Assembly: GCA_020846275.1 (NCBI GenBank)
Contig: JADLEG010000148.1
Coordinates: 1-36,691 of the forward strand
Direction of reading: 5' to 3'
Source of the DNA: Alphaproteobacteria bacterium
Lineage (GTDB): Bacteria > Pseudomonadota > Alphaproteobacteria > JAEULC01
DNA: 36,691 nucleotides
Shown here: positions 9,166 through 18,719 of the stretch, in pieces
Position numbering within the stretch: position 1 is the first letter of the stretch
Layout of the letters: every line of letters starts with the position of its first letter
The notes under the pieces: generated by a model
Databases searched by the model: none
Told to the model about the DNA's origin: nothing
What the model saw: only the letters and a program-made list of their open reading frames with translations
Program-made: the position numbers and the translations under genes

Positions 9166-10095
9166 CTAGGCCGACTTGGCGCGCTTGGGCGTCTCCAGCT
9201 TCGGCCGCCTGGCCATGGCGTCGCGCACAACCTTCTCGATCCGCGCACGCTCGGCGCCCATCAGGGCCATGCGCGGGGCGCGGCAGCGGTCGTTGGTGTC
9301 GATCGCGATCGCCTCGACCAGCTTGATGTTCTGCACCAGCCGGGCCGACACATCGAGGTCGAGCAGGGGCTGGAACCAGCGGTAGACCGCCAGCGCCTCG
9401 TCCATCCGTCCGGCCCGCGCCAAGTTCCAAATCGCGACCGTCTCGGCCGGGAAGGCCGCGACCAGGCCCGCGACCCAGCCAACCGCGCCCATGGCAATGC
9501 TTTCGAGGGCGAGGTTGTCGACGCCGGTGAAGATCTGCAGCTTGTCGCCCAGCAGGTTGATGATCTGGGTGACGCGGCGCACGTCGTCGGACGATTCCTT
9601 GACCGCGACGAAGAGCTTGTCGTCGGCCAGTTCGGCCAGCATCTTCGGCGTGATGTCGACGCCGTAGGCGATGGGGTTGTTGTAGATCATCACCGGCAGG
9701 CCGCCGGCCTTCGCCACCGCGCGGAAATGCGCGATCGTCTCGTGCGGCTCGGACTTGTAGGGCAGGCCGGGCAGGACCATCAGCCCCGCGGCGCCGGCCT
9801 TCGCGGCGGCCTCGGCGGCCTTCTGGGCGTTGCGGGTCGAGCCGCTGGAAACGGTCTGCAGCACAGGCATGCGGCCCTTGGCGACGCGGACCGCGGTCTT
9901 CAGGACCTCGATCTTCTCCTCGGGGTCGAGGGTCGAGGCCTCGCCCAGCGAGCCGCAGGTGATCAGGCCATGGATGCCGGCCTCGACCTGCAGCGCGTAG
10001 CAGCGCTCCATCTCGGCGATATCCAGCCGGTCGTCGGCGGTGAACTTGGTGGTGACGGCCGGGAAAATACCCTGCCAGCCGCTATTCTTGGACAT
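9166..10095 (-). CDS. Dihydrodipicolinate synthase/N-acetylneuraminate lyase family aldolase
   Basis: A 309-residue TIM-barrel class I aldolase of the DapA/NAL superfamily. The Schiff-base Lys166 is in FVAVKESS and the catalytic Tyr138 in VMIYNNP. The 2-oxo-acid binding loop reads CGSLGEAS at 48-54, where true DapA has GTTGE. That change, and the operon with an Abhydrolase_10 enzyme and a GntR regulator, argue for a catabolic aldolase or dehydratase rather than lysine synthesis. The start MSKNSGW at 10095 is chosen because GGGGTGAT precedes it; an in-frame ATG at 10116 lacks a ribosome site. First gene of the operon, with a clear promoter upstream. Confidence 0.9.
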   Translation of the reverse strand: MSKNSGWQGIFPAVTTKFTADDRLDIAEMERCYALQVEAGIHGLITCGSLGEASTLDPEEKIEVLKTAVRVAKGRMPVLQTVSSGSTRNAQKAAEAAAKAGAAGLMVLPGLPYKSEPHETIAHFRAVAKAGGLPVMIYNNPIAYGVDITPKMLAELADDKLFVAVKESSDDVRRVTQIINLLGDKLQIFTGVDNLALESIAMGAVGWVAGLVAAFPAETVAIWNLARAGRMDEALAVYRWFQPLLDLDVSARLVQNIKLVEAIAIDTNDRCRAPRMALMGAERARIEKVVRDAMARRPKLETPKRAKSA

Positions 10096-10148
10096 CGGAT
10101 CACCCCGCTGAGCCATTAACTGGTTGAATTGCCGGAATAACTGTGGAT

Positions 10149-10177
10149 TTTATACAATATACAATCCATACCGTCAA
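10149..10177 (-). promoter_or_regulatory. Promoter of the DapA-like/hydrolase/GntR operon with tandem operator-like repeat
   Basis: On the minus strand TTGACG (complement of 10172-10177) and TATAAA (complement of 10149-10154) are spaced by exactly 17 bases. This is a near-consensus sigma-70 promoter about 50 bases before the aldolase start. The spacer and -10 contain two head-to-tail copies of TATACAA (10151-10157 and 10158-10164). TATACAA/TTGTATA half-sites are typical of GntR/FCD operators, so binding of the operon's own regulator here would block the promoter. The binding is inferred. Confidence 0.7.
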
Positions 10178-10189
10178 TCCATCCCCAGT

Positions 10190-10204
10190 GCAGGGGCGCC
10201 CTGC
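10190..10204 (-). terminator. Small hairpin after the FAD amine oxidase gene
   Basis: GCAGGG and CCCTGC form a perfect 6-bp stem with a 3-base loop, three bases past the stop codon of the upstream oxidase gene. No T-run follows, so it is at best a weak terminator. Confidence 0.3.
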
Positions 10205-10206
10205 GT

Positions 10207-11505
10207 CTAGCGCGCCTGCCGGTCCCGCCAGCGGTAATACATGACCGAGGGCGCGAGGAACCACGGGTTGCCCGTGTAGAGCGGGCGGGTCTCGAAGCTG
10301 AGCCCGTCGAAGGCGGTGCGGCCTTCCTTGCGGCCGAGTATCTGCTGGCCGATGCGCGTGCCCAGGTAGCCGGCCATGCCGGCGCCGGAGCCGCAATACC
10401 CCATGGCGTAGTGGATGCCCTCGTGCTCGCCAGCGTGCATCAGCTCGTCGAAGGTATAGGCGACGAAGCCGCACCAGGAATGGCTGATCCGGGTCGAGGC
10501 CAGCTCGGGGAAGATGTGGACCATGTCGGCGTGGAGCAGGGGCCCGCTCTTGCGCGGGTCCGTCTCGCTGAACGAGACGCGGCCGCCGAAGAGGATGCGC
10601 CGCCGGTCGGGCGAGGCGCGGTAGTAGTAGACCACCTTGCGCGTGTCGCTGACGATCCTGTCTTTCGGCATCAGCCGCGCCATGGTTTCCGGCGGAATCT
10701 CCTCCGTCGCGATCACGTAGCTGCCGATCGGAATGACGCGCCGCTGCAGCCAGGGCGTCAGGCGGCTGGTGTAGCCGTTGGTCGCCACCATCACGTTGCG
10801 GGCGGAGACCGTGCCGCGCGGCGTGTCGACGCGGAACCCGGCACCGTCGCGGTGGATCGCCGTCGCCGGGCAATGCGCGATCACCTTTGCGCCGGCGCCC
10901 AGCACGCGATCGAGCATCCCCTGGTGGAAACGCCCGGGATCGACCGCGGCGTGCCGCGTGTAGACGGCGGCGCCGAAATAGGTATCCGTGCCCAGCTCGC
11001 TCCGCTGCTCCGCGCGCGGGACCAGGTGCGCCTCGACCTCCAGCCCCTTGGGCTGCGAGTCCAGGCGGCGCGCCAGGGCCTCGTACTGGCCGGGTGTGTG
11101 CGCGGCGTGGAAGCGGCCGGCGATGCGGAAGTCGCAGTCGATCTTCTCGCGGGCGATGAAGTCCGCCGTCCAGGCCAGCGAATTCTGGCCTTCCTTGATG
11201 ATGCGGAACGCGGTCTCGGGCCCGTGCCGCCGGGCGAGGTCGGCATAGGTCGGTTTGATGCTGGTCGAAATCTGCCCGCCGTTGCGCGTGCTGCAGCCCC
11301 AGCCCGCATCCTCGGCGTCGATGACCAGCGTGTCCCGCCCGCCGCGCGCGGTCTCGAGCGCCGCGCCCAGGCCGGTGTAGCCCGAGCCGACGACGACGAC
11401 GTCGGCCTTTGCGGGCAGGGCGGCATCGGGAAGGGCCGGGCGCGGAACATGGTCCCACCAGTAGGGCGTCAGCTTGAAGTCATCGGTGAACAGGTTGCCG
11501 CGCAT
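10207..11505 (-). CDS. FAD-dependent oxidoreductase, gamma-glutamylputrescine oxidase-like (DAO family)
   Basis: A 432-residue flavoprotein of the D-amino-acid-oxidase (DAO) fold. It has the FAD-binding motif DVVVVGSGYTGLGAALETA (residues 35-53), the GWGCSTRNGGQIS segment typical of PuuB/OrdL-like enzymes, and a C-terminal CGFVAYTFDELMHAGEHEG region. Relatives oxidise secondary amines such as gamma-glutamylputrescine, or glycine-type substrates, with release of H2O2. It is transcribed away from a spermidine/putrescine-type ABC transporter 187 bases off, so polyamine or amine catabolism is likely. No gamma-glutamylputrescine synthetase is in the window, so the exact substrate is open. Confidence 0.87.
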   Translation of the reverse strand: MRGNLFTDDFKLTPYWWDHVPRPALPDAALPAKADVVVVGSGYTGLGAALETARGGRDTLVIDAEDAGWGCSTRNGGQISTSIKPTYADLARRHGPETAFRIIKEGQNSLAWTADFIAREKIDCDFRIAGRFHAAHTPGQYEALARRLDSQPKGLEVEAHLVPRAEQRSELGTDTYFGAAVYTRHAAVDPGRFHQGMLDRVLGAGAKVIAHCPATAIHRDGAGFRVDTPRGTVSARNVMVATNGYTSRLTPWLQRRVIPIGSYVIATEEIPPETMARLMPKDRIVSDTRKVVYYYRASPDRRRILFGGRVSFSETDPRKSGPLLHADMVHIFPELASTRISHSWCGFVAYTFDELMHAGEHEGIHYAMGYCGSGAGMAGYLGTRIGQQILGRKEGRTAFDGLSFETRPLYTGNPWFLAPSVMYYRWRDRQAR

Positions 11506-11692
11506 CCGGCGCTACTCCGCGTTTGTCCCGGCCGGCACATTGGACCGGGGCGCCTCGCATTTCGACGGTGCCGACGGAGTGGTATGCCCAAGTTTCCACA
11601 ATGGTCCTTATCCGCCGACCACATTCCGACCCACACTTAGCCTGACCGCTATCTGTGCAATCCAGCGGATAAAGGATCAAGGGGGTTTAGGC
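11506..11692. promoter_or_regulatory. Divergent control region, amine oxidase / ABC transporter
   Basis: These 187 bases lie between two divergent starts and must hold both promoters. I could not find a convincing -35/-10 pair on either strand. GGGGG at 11681-11685 is the ribosome site of the transporter gene. Confidence 0.45.
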
Positions 11693-12754
11693 ATGACGCG
11701 CAGGAAGATGTTCGCCGGTCAGGCGCTCGCCGTGGTTGTCGCGGCCGGCTGCGGCATGGCCGCTGGACCGGCCGACGCGCAGCAATTGACCGTCGTTTCC
11801 TTCGGCGGGTCGTACCAGGAGGCGCAGAGCAAGGCCCTCTTCCTGCCCGCCGCCAAGGCGATGGGCATCGCGATCAAGGAGGAGACCTATACCGGCATCG
11901 CCGACCTGCGCTTGAAGGTGAAGGCGGGCGCCGTCACCTGGGACATCGTCGCCAGCGGATCGGGCAGCGCTGCACGCGCCGGCGCCGAGGGCATCCTGGA
12001 GAAGCTCGACTACAAGGTGGTCGACGTCGCGAACTTCGTCCCCGGCACCTACCAGGACTATTGCGTCGGCGGCGACGTGTTCTCGACCGTGCTGGCGTGG
12101 AACACCAAGACCTATGGCGACAAGGGGCCGCAGAGCTGGGCGGATTTCTGGGACGTGAAGAAGTTCCCGGGCAAGCGGTCGTACCGCAAGGCGGTTGCCG
12201 GCGCGCTGGAGCCCGCGCTGATGGCCGACGGCGTGCCGGCCGGCGAGGTCTACAAGGTGCTGTCAACGCCGGAGGGCATCGCCCGCGCGATCAAGAAGAT
12301 CAAGGAGCTGAAGCCGCACATCGCCGTATGGTGGGCATCCGGCGCCCAGCACGCGCAGCTCATGAAGGACGGCGAGGTGGACATGGTCACCGGCTGGAAC
12401 GGCCGGTTCGACGTGGCCAAGAAGGACGGCGCGCAGGTCGCCTACACCTTCAACCAGGCGCTGCTGGACTACGACTGCTATGCGATCGCCAAGGGCGCGC
12501 CGAACAAGGACCAGGCGATGAAGTTCCTGGCCGAGATCAGCAAGCCGCCCTACCAGGCCGAGTTCACCAAGTACATCACCTACGGACCGACCAACAAGAA
12601 GGCCTACGAGCTGGGAACGATCGAGGCGGCCTATGCCAAGACGCTGCCCTCGCACCCCGACAACGCCGCCAAGCAGCTGACGATCGACCTGGACTGGTAC
12701 ATCAAGTTCGAGGAGAAGGCCTCGGCTGCCTACCAGAACATGCTGACCGAATGA
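11693..12754 (+). CDS. ABC transporter substrate-binding protein, spermidine/putrescine (PotD/F) type
   Basis: A 353-residue periplasmic binding protein for an amine or polyamine importer. The Sec signal peptide has MTRRK, a hydrophobic stretch and predicted cleavage after Ala29 (ADA-QQ). The mature protein opens with LTVVSFGGSYQEAQ, as in SBP_bac_8/PotD-like proteins, and ends with ...YIKFEEKASAAYQNML. The ATG at 11693 is chosen because GGGGG lies seven bases upstream and the signal peptide starts there; the frame is open further upstream without meaning. First gene of a four-gene transporter operon, separated from the ATPase gene by a strong hairpin. Confidence 0.93.
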   Translation: MTRRKMFAGQALAVVVAAGCGMAAGPADAQQLTVVSFGGSYQEAQSKALFLPAAKAMGIAIKEETYTGIADLRLKVKAGAVTWDIVASGSGSAARAGAEGILEKLDYKVVDVANFVPGTYQDYCVGGDVFSTVLAWNTKTYGDKGPQSWADFWDVKKFPGKRSYRKAVAGALEPALMADGVPAGEVYKVLSTPEGIARAIKKIKELKPHIAVWWASGAQHAQLMKDGEVDMVTGWNGRFDVAKKDGAQVAYTFNQALLDYDCYAIAKGAPNKDQAMKFLAEISKPPYQAEFTKYITYGPTNKKAYELGTIEAAYAKTLPSHPDNAAKQLTIDLDWYIKFEEKASAAYQNMLTE

Positions 12755-12783
12755 CCTGACGGCCTCGGCCGTTCCGGCGACGG

Positions 12784-12820
12784 GACGAAGGCGGTACGCT
12801 GGTATCGCCTTCGTCTTCTT
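12784..12820 (+). terminator. Strong stem-loop with T-rich tail between binding-protein and ATPase genes
   Basis: GACGAAGGCG (12784-12793) pairs perfectly with CGCCTTCGTC (12806-12815). Three more inner pairs (one G-T) close the loop to CGCTGG. The stem is followed by TTCTT. The fold looks like an intrinsic terminator 29 bases after the stop codon. With the same-strand transporter genes right behind it, it more likely acts as a partial terminator or 3' stabiliser that leaves more binding protein than membrane parts. Confidence 0.7.
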
Positions 12821-12848
12821 CGAATTCACGATCCAAGGCGGCTGGTGA

Positions 12849-13952
12849 ATGGTTCGCGGAGCGTCGCTGCCCATCGTCGTGCGCCAGGTCACCAAGACCT
12901 ACGGCACGGTCCACGCGCTCGACCATGTCGATCTCGACATCCATAGCGGCGAATTTCTGACCCTGCTGGGCCCGTCCGGCTCGGGCAAGACGACCTTGCT
13001 GATGGTGCTGGCGGGCTTCACGCGCCCCGACCATGGCAGTTTGAAGTTCGGCGACACCGAGGTGATCCGGCTGGCGCCGCACAAGCGGGACGTCGGCATG
13101 GTGTTCCAGAACTATGCGCTGTTCCCGCACATGGACGTGGCGGCGAACGTCGCGTTCCCGCTCCGCCTGCGCGGCGTGCCCAAGGCCGAGGCGGCAAGGC
13201 GCGTCGAGCAGGCGCTGGAGATGGTCCAGCTCGCCGGGTATGGCGGACGGCGCGTCGACCAGCTCTCGGGTGGCCAGCGCCAGCGCGTGGCCCTGGCGCG
13301 CGCCATCGTGTTCGAGCCGCGTATCCTCTTGATGGACGAGCCGCTGTCGGCGCTGGACAAGCAATTGCGCGAGCACATGCAGATCGAATTGCGCCGGCTG
13401 CACGAGAAGCTGGGCATGACCACGGTCTATGTGACGCACGACCAGCGCGAGGCGCTGACCATGTCCGACCGCGTCGCCGTGATCAACCGCGGGCGGATCA
13501 TGCAGCTCGACGCGCCGCGCCGGCTCTACGAGCGGCCGGCCAACCGGTTCGTGGCCGAGTTCATCGGCGAATCGACCTTCCTGCCGGTCGAATACCGTGA
13601 CGGCGCCTACGCCTATGCGGGGCGCAGGCTGAACTTGGCCAGCGGTTCTGTGCCCGACGGCACGCCGCCGTCCGGCCGCTGCCTCCTCATGCTGCGGCCC
13701 GAGCGCCTGCGGATCCTGGACCGCGAACCGACCGACCCGATGAACGTGCTGCGCGGCGTGGTGCGCCATGTCGTCTACCAGGGCGACAGCTTCCTGCTGC
13801 AGGTCGAGCTCGGCGACGCCAGCATGGTCGGCCTGCGTGGCGTTTCCACCAGCGACGCGATGGCCGGCATTCCCGCGCCGGGCGGCGCCGTGCTGCTGGG
13901 GCTGAGCCCACAGGACACCATCCTGCTGGCCGACGAGGGCGGGCGGGCGTGA
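12849..13952 (+). CDS. ABC transporter ATP-binding protein, PotA type
   Basis: The ATPase of the polyamine-type importer, 367 residues. Walker A GPSGSGKT is at 41-48, the Q-loop Gln at 87, the signature LSGGQ at 139-143, Walker B ILLMDE at 159-164 and the switch His at 197. The C-terminal third is a TOBE-type regulatory domain, as in PotA. It sits on the cytoplasmic face with the two permeases encoded next. Its TGA overlaps the GTG start of the first permease gene, implying translational coupling. AAGGCGG precedes the ATG. Confidence 0.94.
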   Translation: MVRGASLPIVVRQVTKTYGTVHALDHVDLDIHSGEFLTLLGPSGSGKTTLLMVLAGFTRPDHGSLKFGDTEVIRLAPHKRDVGMVFQNYALFPHMDVAANVAFPLRLRGVPKAEAARRVEQALEMVQLAGYGGRRVDQLSGGQRQRVALARAIVFEPRILLMDEPLSALDKQLREHMQIELRRLHEKLGMTTVYVTHDQREALTMSDRVAVINRGRIMQLDAPRRLYERPANRFVAEFIGESTFLPVEYRDGAYAYAGRRLNLASGSVPDGTPPSGRCLLMLRPERLRILDREPTDPMNVLRGVVRHVVYQGDSFLLQVELGDASMVGLRGVSTSDAMAGIPAPGGAVLLGLSPQDTILLADEGGRA

Positions 13953-14833
13953 GCGACCGGCCGAACGCTGCCGGCCTGCGCCGCGACGCGCTGCGCGAGC
14001 GGCTCGGCCTGTTCGGCCTCGGCCTTCCCGCGCTGGTCCTTGTCCTCGTGACCATGATCCTGCCTGTGGGGTGGCTGTTCTGGTTGTCCTTCCTGGCCGA
14101 CGACGGCAGCCTGAGCCTGGTGCATTACCAGCGCCTGGTCGAGCAGCCGTCCTATGGCCGCATCTTCCGCGCCACGTTCGAGATCAGCGCGATCGCCACG
14201 GCGATCTGCGTCGTCCTGGGCTATCCGCTCGCCTATGTACTGGCGCAATTGCCGCTGCGCGCAGCCAATCTGTGCATGATCGGGGTGCTGATGCCGTTCT
14301 GGACCTCGATCCTGGTCCGCACCTATGCGTGGCTGGTCCTGCTGCAGCGCCAGGGGCTGGTCAACACCTGGGGCATCAAGCTGGGTCTGTGGGAGCAGCC
14401 GCTGGCGCTGGTCCACAACCTGAACGGCACGCTGATCGGCATGGTGCACATCATGCTGCCGTTCCTGATCCTGCCGGTCTACGGCTCGATGCGGGCGATC
14501 GACCGCGACTACCTGAAGGCGGCGGCCAATTTGGGCGCCAGCCCGACCCGCGCGTTCTGGCTGGTGTTCCTGCCCCTGTCGCTGCCGGGATTGTTCGCCG
14601 GCGCGTTGATTGTCTTCATCCTGTGCCTGGGTTTCTACGTCACGCCGGCCGTGCTCGGAGGCGGCAAGGTGATCATGGTGGCGAACCGCATCGCCAACGA
14701 CATCGAGATATTCTTCAACTGGGGGGCGGCCAGCGCGTTGGGCGTCGTGCTGCTGGTGCTGACGATGATCGTCCTCTACGTGGCGTCGCGGCTGACCCAG
14801 CTCGGGCGCGTGTTCGGCGGGCACGGCACGTGA
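13949..14833 (+). CDS. ABC transporter permease, PotB type
   Basis: The 294-residue inner-membrane permease of the polyamine-type system. Six hydrophobic spans are visible at about 21-47, 73-98, 106-132, 160-180, 207-230 and 260-280. The EAA-type cytoplasmic loop DRDYLKAAANLGASPTRAF at about 186-204 contacts the ATPase. The start is a GTG overlapping the stop of the ATPase gene (GTGA); no ATG nearby fits. The next gene overlaps in the same way. Confidence 0.93.
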   Translation: MSDRPNAAGLRRDALRERLGLFGLGLPALVLVLVTMILPVGWLFWLSFLADDGSLSLVHYQRLVEQPSYGRIFRATFEISAIATAICVVLGYPLAYVLAQLPLRAANLCMIGVLMPFWTSILVRTYAWLVLLQRQGLVNTWGIKLGLWEQPLALVHNLNGTLIGMVHIMLPFLILPVYGSMRAIDRDYLKAAANLGASPTRAFWLVFLPLSLPGLFAGALIVFILCLGFYVTPAVLGGGKVIMVANRIANDIEIFFNWGAASALGVVLLVLTMIVLYVASRLTQLGRVFGGHGT

Positions 14834-15651
14834 GCTGGCTCGACCGCCCCGCCTCGGAGACGCAGATCGCGCACCGCTCGCGGCTGTGGCTCTATGCGAT
14901 CGCGGCTGCCGTCCTGGCGTTCCTGGTGCTGCCGACCATCATCGTCGTGCCGATGTCCTTCTCGGCGTCGCAGTATCTCGAGTTCCCGCCGCGGCAGTGG
15001 TCGCTCCGCTGGTATGCCAACTACGTCAACTCGGCCTCGTGGATGCAGGCGACGCTGACGTCGCTCAAGGCGGGGGCGTTGACCGCCCTGGTGGCCACGC
15101 CGCTCGGCACGATGGCGGCCTACGGCCTGTTCGTGTCGCGGCTGCGCTGGGCCGGCGCGGTGCTGCCGATCCTGCTGACGCCGATCATCGTGCCGGTGAT
15201 CCTCGTGGGCATCGGCGTGTTCTACGCCTATGTGCGCCTGAAGCTGGTCAACACGCTGACCGGCGTCGTGCTGGCGCACAGCATGCTGGCGATACCGCTG
15301 GTGCTGATGGTGGTTACCTCGGCGCTGAAAAGCTTCGACATGAACCAGGAGATGGTCGCGCGCAGCCTGGGCGCCTCGCGGCCGAAGGCGTTCTTCCTGG
15401 TGACGATGCCGCAGATCAGGTTCTCCCTGGTCACCGCCGCCGTCCTGTCGTTCCTGACCTCGTTCGACGAAGTCGTGGTGGCGATGTTCGTGTCCGGGGG
15501 CGACAACTCGACCCTTACCCGCAACATGTTCAATGCGTTGCGCGACCAGATCGATCCGACCATCGCCGCGATCTCGACGGTCATGATCGCGATCTCCTCC
15601 TTATTGGTTGCACTGGCGCAATTGTTCGGAAAGTCGCGGCGCCGGACCTAG
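14830..15651 (+). CDS. ABC transporter permease, PotC type
   Basis: The 273-residue second permease. Hydrophobic spans lie near 19-43, 78-102, 108-133, 143-164, 200-222 and 248-266, and the EAA loop is FDMNQEMVARSLGASRPKAF at about 169-188. The start is a GTG at 14830 sharing bases with the TGA of the PotB-type gene (GTGA), just before SWLDRPASE. A much longer open frame runs upstream but is only a shadow of the preceding gene. Last gene of the operon. Confidence 0.92.
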   Translation: MSWLDRPASETQIAHRSRLWLYAIAAAVLAFLVLPTIIVVPMSFSASQYLEFPPRQWSLRWYANYVNSASWMQATLTSLKAGALTALVATPLGTMAAYGLFVSRLRWAGAVLPILLTPIIVPVILVGIGVFYAYVRLKLVNTLTGVVLAHSMLAIPLVLMVVTSALKSFDMNQEMVARSLGASRPKAFFLVTMPQIRFSLVTAAVLSFLTSFDEVVVAMFVSGGDNSTLTRNMFNALRDQIDPTIAAISTVMIAISSLLVALAQLFGKSRRRT

Positions 15652-15702
15652 CGGGTGCGACAAATCGAGCCGCCGGCGCGCCCCTGCGCCGCCGGTGCGC
15701 GC

Positions 15703-15730
15703 TTGACCGTTGCCCCCCCGATGTTACGAT
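15703..15730 (+). promoter_or_regulatory. Promoter of the peptide-type ABC transporter operon
   Basis: TTGACC (15703-15708) and TACGAT (15725-15730) are 16 bases apart, giving a predicted start about 43 bases before the first ATPase gene. This sets the operon apart from the polyamine-type transporter that ends at 15651. Confidence 0.55.
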
Positions 15731-15779
15731 CCTTCGCTAGCCCAAGAATTGGCGCATTTCGCGGGGGAGCCGTCGGGGC

Positions 15780-16766
15780 ATGGCCGTCGACCATCGGCCG
15801 CTGCTGCAAGTCGAAGACCTGAAGGTCCAATTCAGGCTCCCGACCGGAATCCTGCCTGCCGTCGACGGCATCGGCTTCACGCTGGATCGCCGCGAAACCC
15901 TGGGCGTCGTGGGCGAGAGCGGCAGCGGCAAGACCGTGTCGTCGCTGGCCCTGCTGCGGCTGCTGGAGACGCCGCCGGCGGAGATCAGCGCGGGCAGCGT
16001 GCTGTTCGAGGGGCGCGACCTGCTGGGCCTGTCGGAGACCGAGATCAGCGACGTGCGCGGGCGCTCGATCGCGATGATCTTCCAGGAGCCGATGACGTCG
16101 CTCAACCCGGTGATGACGGTCGGCTATCAGATCGACGAAGCCTTGATGCGGCACTACGGCATCCCGCGGCGCGAGGCGCGGGCGCGCACGCTCGAGCTGC
16201 TGACGCTCGTGGGCATTCCCTCGCCGGAGCGCAATATCGACGGCTATCCGCACCAGTTGTCCGGCGGCATGCGCCAGCGGGTCATGATCGCGCTGGCGCT
16301 GTCGTGCGAGCCGAAAATCCTGGTGGCGGATGAGCCCACCACCGCGCTCGACGTCACCATACAGGCGCAGATCCTGGACCTGATGGTCGGCCTGCAGGAG
16401 AAGTTCGACACCAGCATCCTGCTGATCACGCATGATCTGGCCGTGATCGCGGAAACCGCGCACCGCGTGGCGGTGATGTATGCCGGGCGGATCGTCGAGG
16501 CGGCGCCGGTCGCGACCATCTTCGGCGCGCCGCGCCATCCCTATACCCAGGGCCTGCTGCGCTCGATCCCGCGCATCCATCGCCAGCGTCTGGACGTGCT
16601 GGCCGAGATTCCCGGCGGCGTGCCCGACCTGACGCGGCTGCCGCCGGGATGCGCCTTCGCCCCGCGCTGTCCCCGCGCTGACGCCCATTGCCGGCAGGAG
16701 CGGCCGATGCCCGTGGCGGTCGCGCCCGACCATGTGGTGAGCTGCTGGAAGGCCAACGATGGCTGA
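15780..16766 (+). CDS. Peptide/nickel-family ABC transporter ATP-binding protein, DppD/OppD type
   Basis: The 328-residue first ATPase of a dipeptide-type importer. Walker A GESGSGKT is at 45-52, the signature LSGGM at 160-164 and Walker B ILVADE at 180-185. The C-terminus has the oligopeptide-transporter extension with Cys in [17 protein letters not shown], typical of Dpp/Opp ATPases and linked to an iron-sulfur centre in some members. A GGGGGAG ribosome site lies upstream. The end overlaps the next ATPase gene by 8 bases. Substrate could be peptides, glutathione or similar; it cannot be fixed from sequence. Confidence 0.94.
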   Translation: MAVDHRPLLQVEDLKVQFRLPTGILPAVDGIGFTLDRRETLGVVGESGSGKTVSSLALLRLLETPPAEISAGSVLFEGRDLLGLSETEISDVRGRSIAMIFQEPMTSLNPVMTVGYQIDEALMRHYGIPRREARARTLELLTLVGIPSPERNIDGYPHQLSGGMRQRVMIALALSCEPKILVADEPTTALDVTIQAQILDLMVGLQEKFDTSILLITHDLAVIAETAHRVAVMYAGRIVEAAPVATIFGAPRHPYTQGLLRSIPRIHRQRLDVLAEIPGGVPDLTRLPPGCAFAPRCPRADAHCRQERPMPVAVAPDHVVSCWKANDG

Positions 16767-17727
16767 GGTGCTGCTCGAGACGCGCGGGCTGAAGACGCAC
16801 TTTCCCATCCGTGCCGGGCTGCTGTCGCGCGCGGTGGGCAAGGTCCACGCGGTCGACGGCGTCGATCTCAAGGTGCATGCCGGCGAGGCGCTGGGGCTGG
16901 TCGGCGAAAGCGGCTGTGGCAAGACGACCACCGGCAAGACGATCCTCAAGCTGATCGAGCCGACCGAGGGCGAGATCCGCTTCGAGGGCGAGGACATCAC
17001 GCACCACAGCGCCAGGCAGATGGCGCCGCTGCGCCGCCGGATGCAGATCGTCTTCCAGGACCCGTTCTCCTCGCTCAACCCGCGGCTGACCGTGGGCGAC
17101 ATACTGGGCGCGCCCTACGAGATCCATGGCATCGCGACGGGCAGCGACAAGAACGACCGGGTGGCGCGGCTGCTGCGCCTGGTCGGGCTGATGCCCGAGG
17201 CGATGCGCCGCTATCCGCACGAATTCTCCGGCGGCCAGCGCCAGCGCATCGGCATCGCCCGCGCACTCGCGCTCGAGCCCAAGCTGATCATCGGCGACGA
17301 GCCGGTTTCCGCGCTCGACGTTTCGATCCAGGCGCAGATCATCAACCTGCTGAAGCGCATCCAGGGCGAATTCGGCCTCACCTACATCTTGATCTCGCAC
17401 AACCTCTCGGTCGTCAGCCATGTCTGCGACGTCGTCGCGGTGATGTATCTGGGGCAGGTGGTCGAGATCGCACCGCGCGACGCATTGTATTTCGACCCCA
17501 AGCATCCTTATACCGAGGCGCTGCTGTCGGCCGTGCCGATGCCCGAGCCGGGACGCAAGCGCGCGCGCGTGCTGCTCAAGGGCGACGTGCCGTCGCCGGT
17601 GCGTCCGCCGCAGGGATGCCGCTTCCACCCGCGCTGCCCCAAGGCGATGGCGCGCTGCGCCACGGTTGCGCCGCAGTTGAAGCCGGTAGGCGAGCGGCAT
17701 TCCGTCGCCTGCCACCTGCATTCCTGA
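16759..17727 (+). CDS. Peptide/nickel-family ABC transporter ATP-binding protein, DppF/OppF type
   Basis: The 322-residue second ATPase. Walker A GESGCGKT is at 49-56, the signature FSGGQ at 156-160 and Walker B LIIGDE at 176-181. The C-terminal Cys-containing tail [15 protein letters not shown] matches the OppF/DppF extension. It begins inside the last codons of the preceding ATPase gene, so translation is coupled. The two ATPases would form a heterodimer under the permeases encoded next. Confidence 0.94.
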   Translation: MAEVLLETRGLKTHFPIRAGLLSRAVGKVHAVDGVDLKVHAGEALGLVGESGCGKTTTGKTILKLIEPTEGEIRFEGEDITHHSARQMAPLRRRMQIVFQDPFSSLNPRLTVGDILGAPYEIHGIATGSDKNDRVARLLRLVGLMPEAMRRYPHEFSGGQRQRIGIARALALEPKLIIGDEPVSALDVSIQAQIINLLKRIQGEFGLTYILISHNLSVVSHVCDVVAVMYLGQVVEIAPRDALYFDPKHPYTEALLSAVPMPEPGRKRARVLLKGDVPSPVRPPQGCRFHPRCPKAMARCATVAPQLKPVGERHSVACHLHS

Positions 17728-17751
17728 GGCGGCGGAGGGGAGCGACCGGCC

Positions 17752-18705
<954 letters not shown>

Positions 18706-18719
18706 GGATCGGTTGAGCG

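Noticed and set aside
15672..15691. Hairpin CGGCGC/GCGCCG after the PotC-type gene as terminator
   Set aside because: Only a 6-bp stem in GC-rich sequence with no T-run; such pairings arise easily by chance here.
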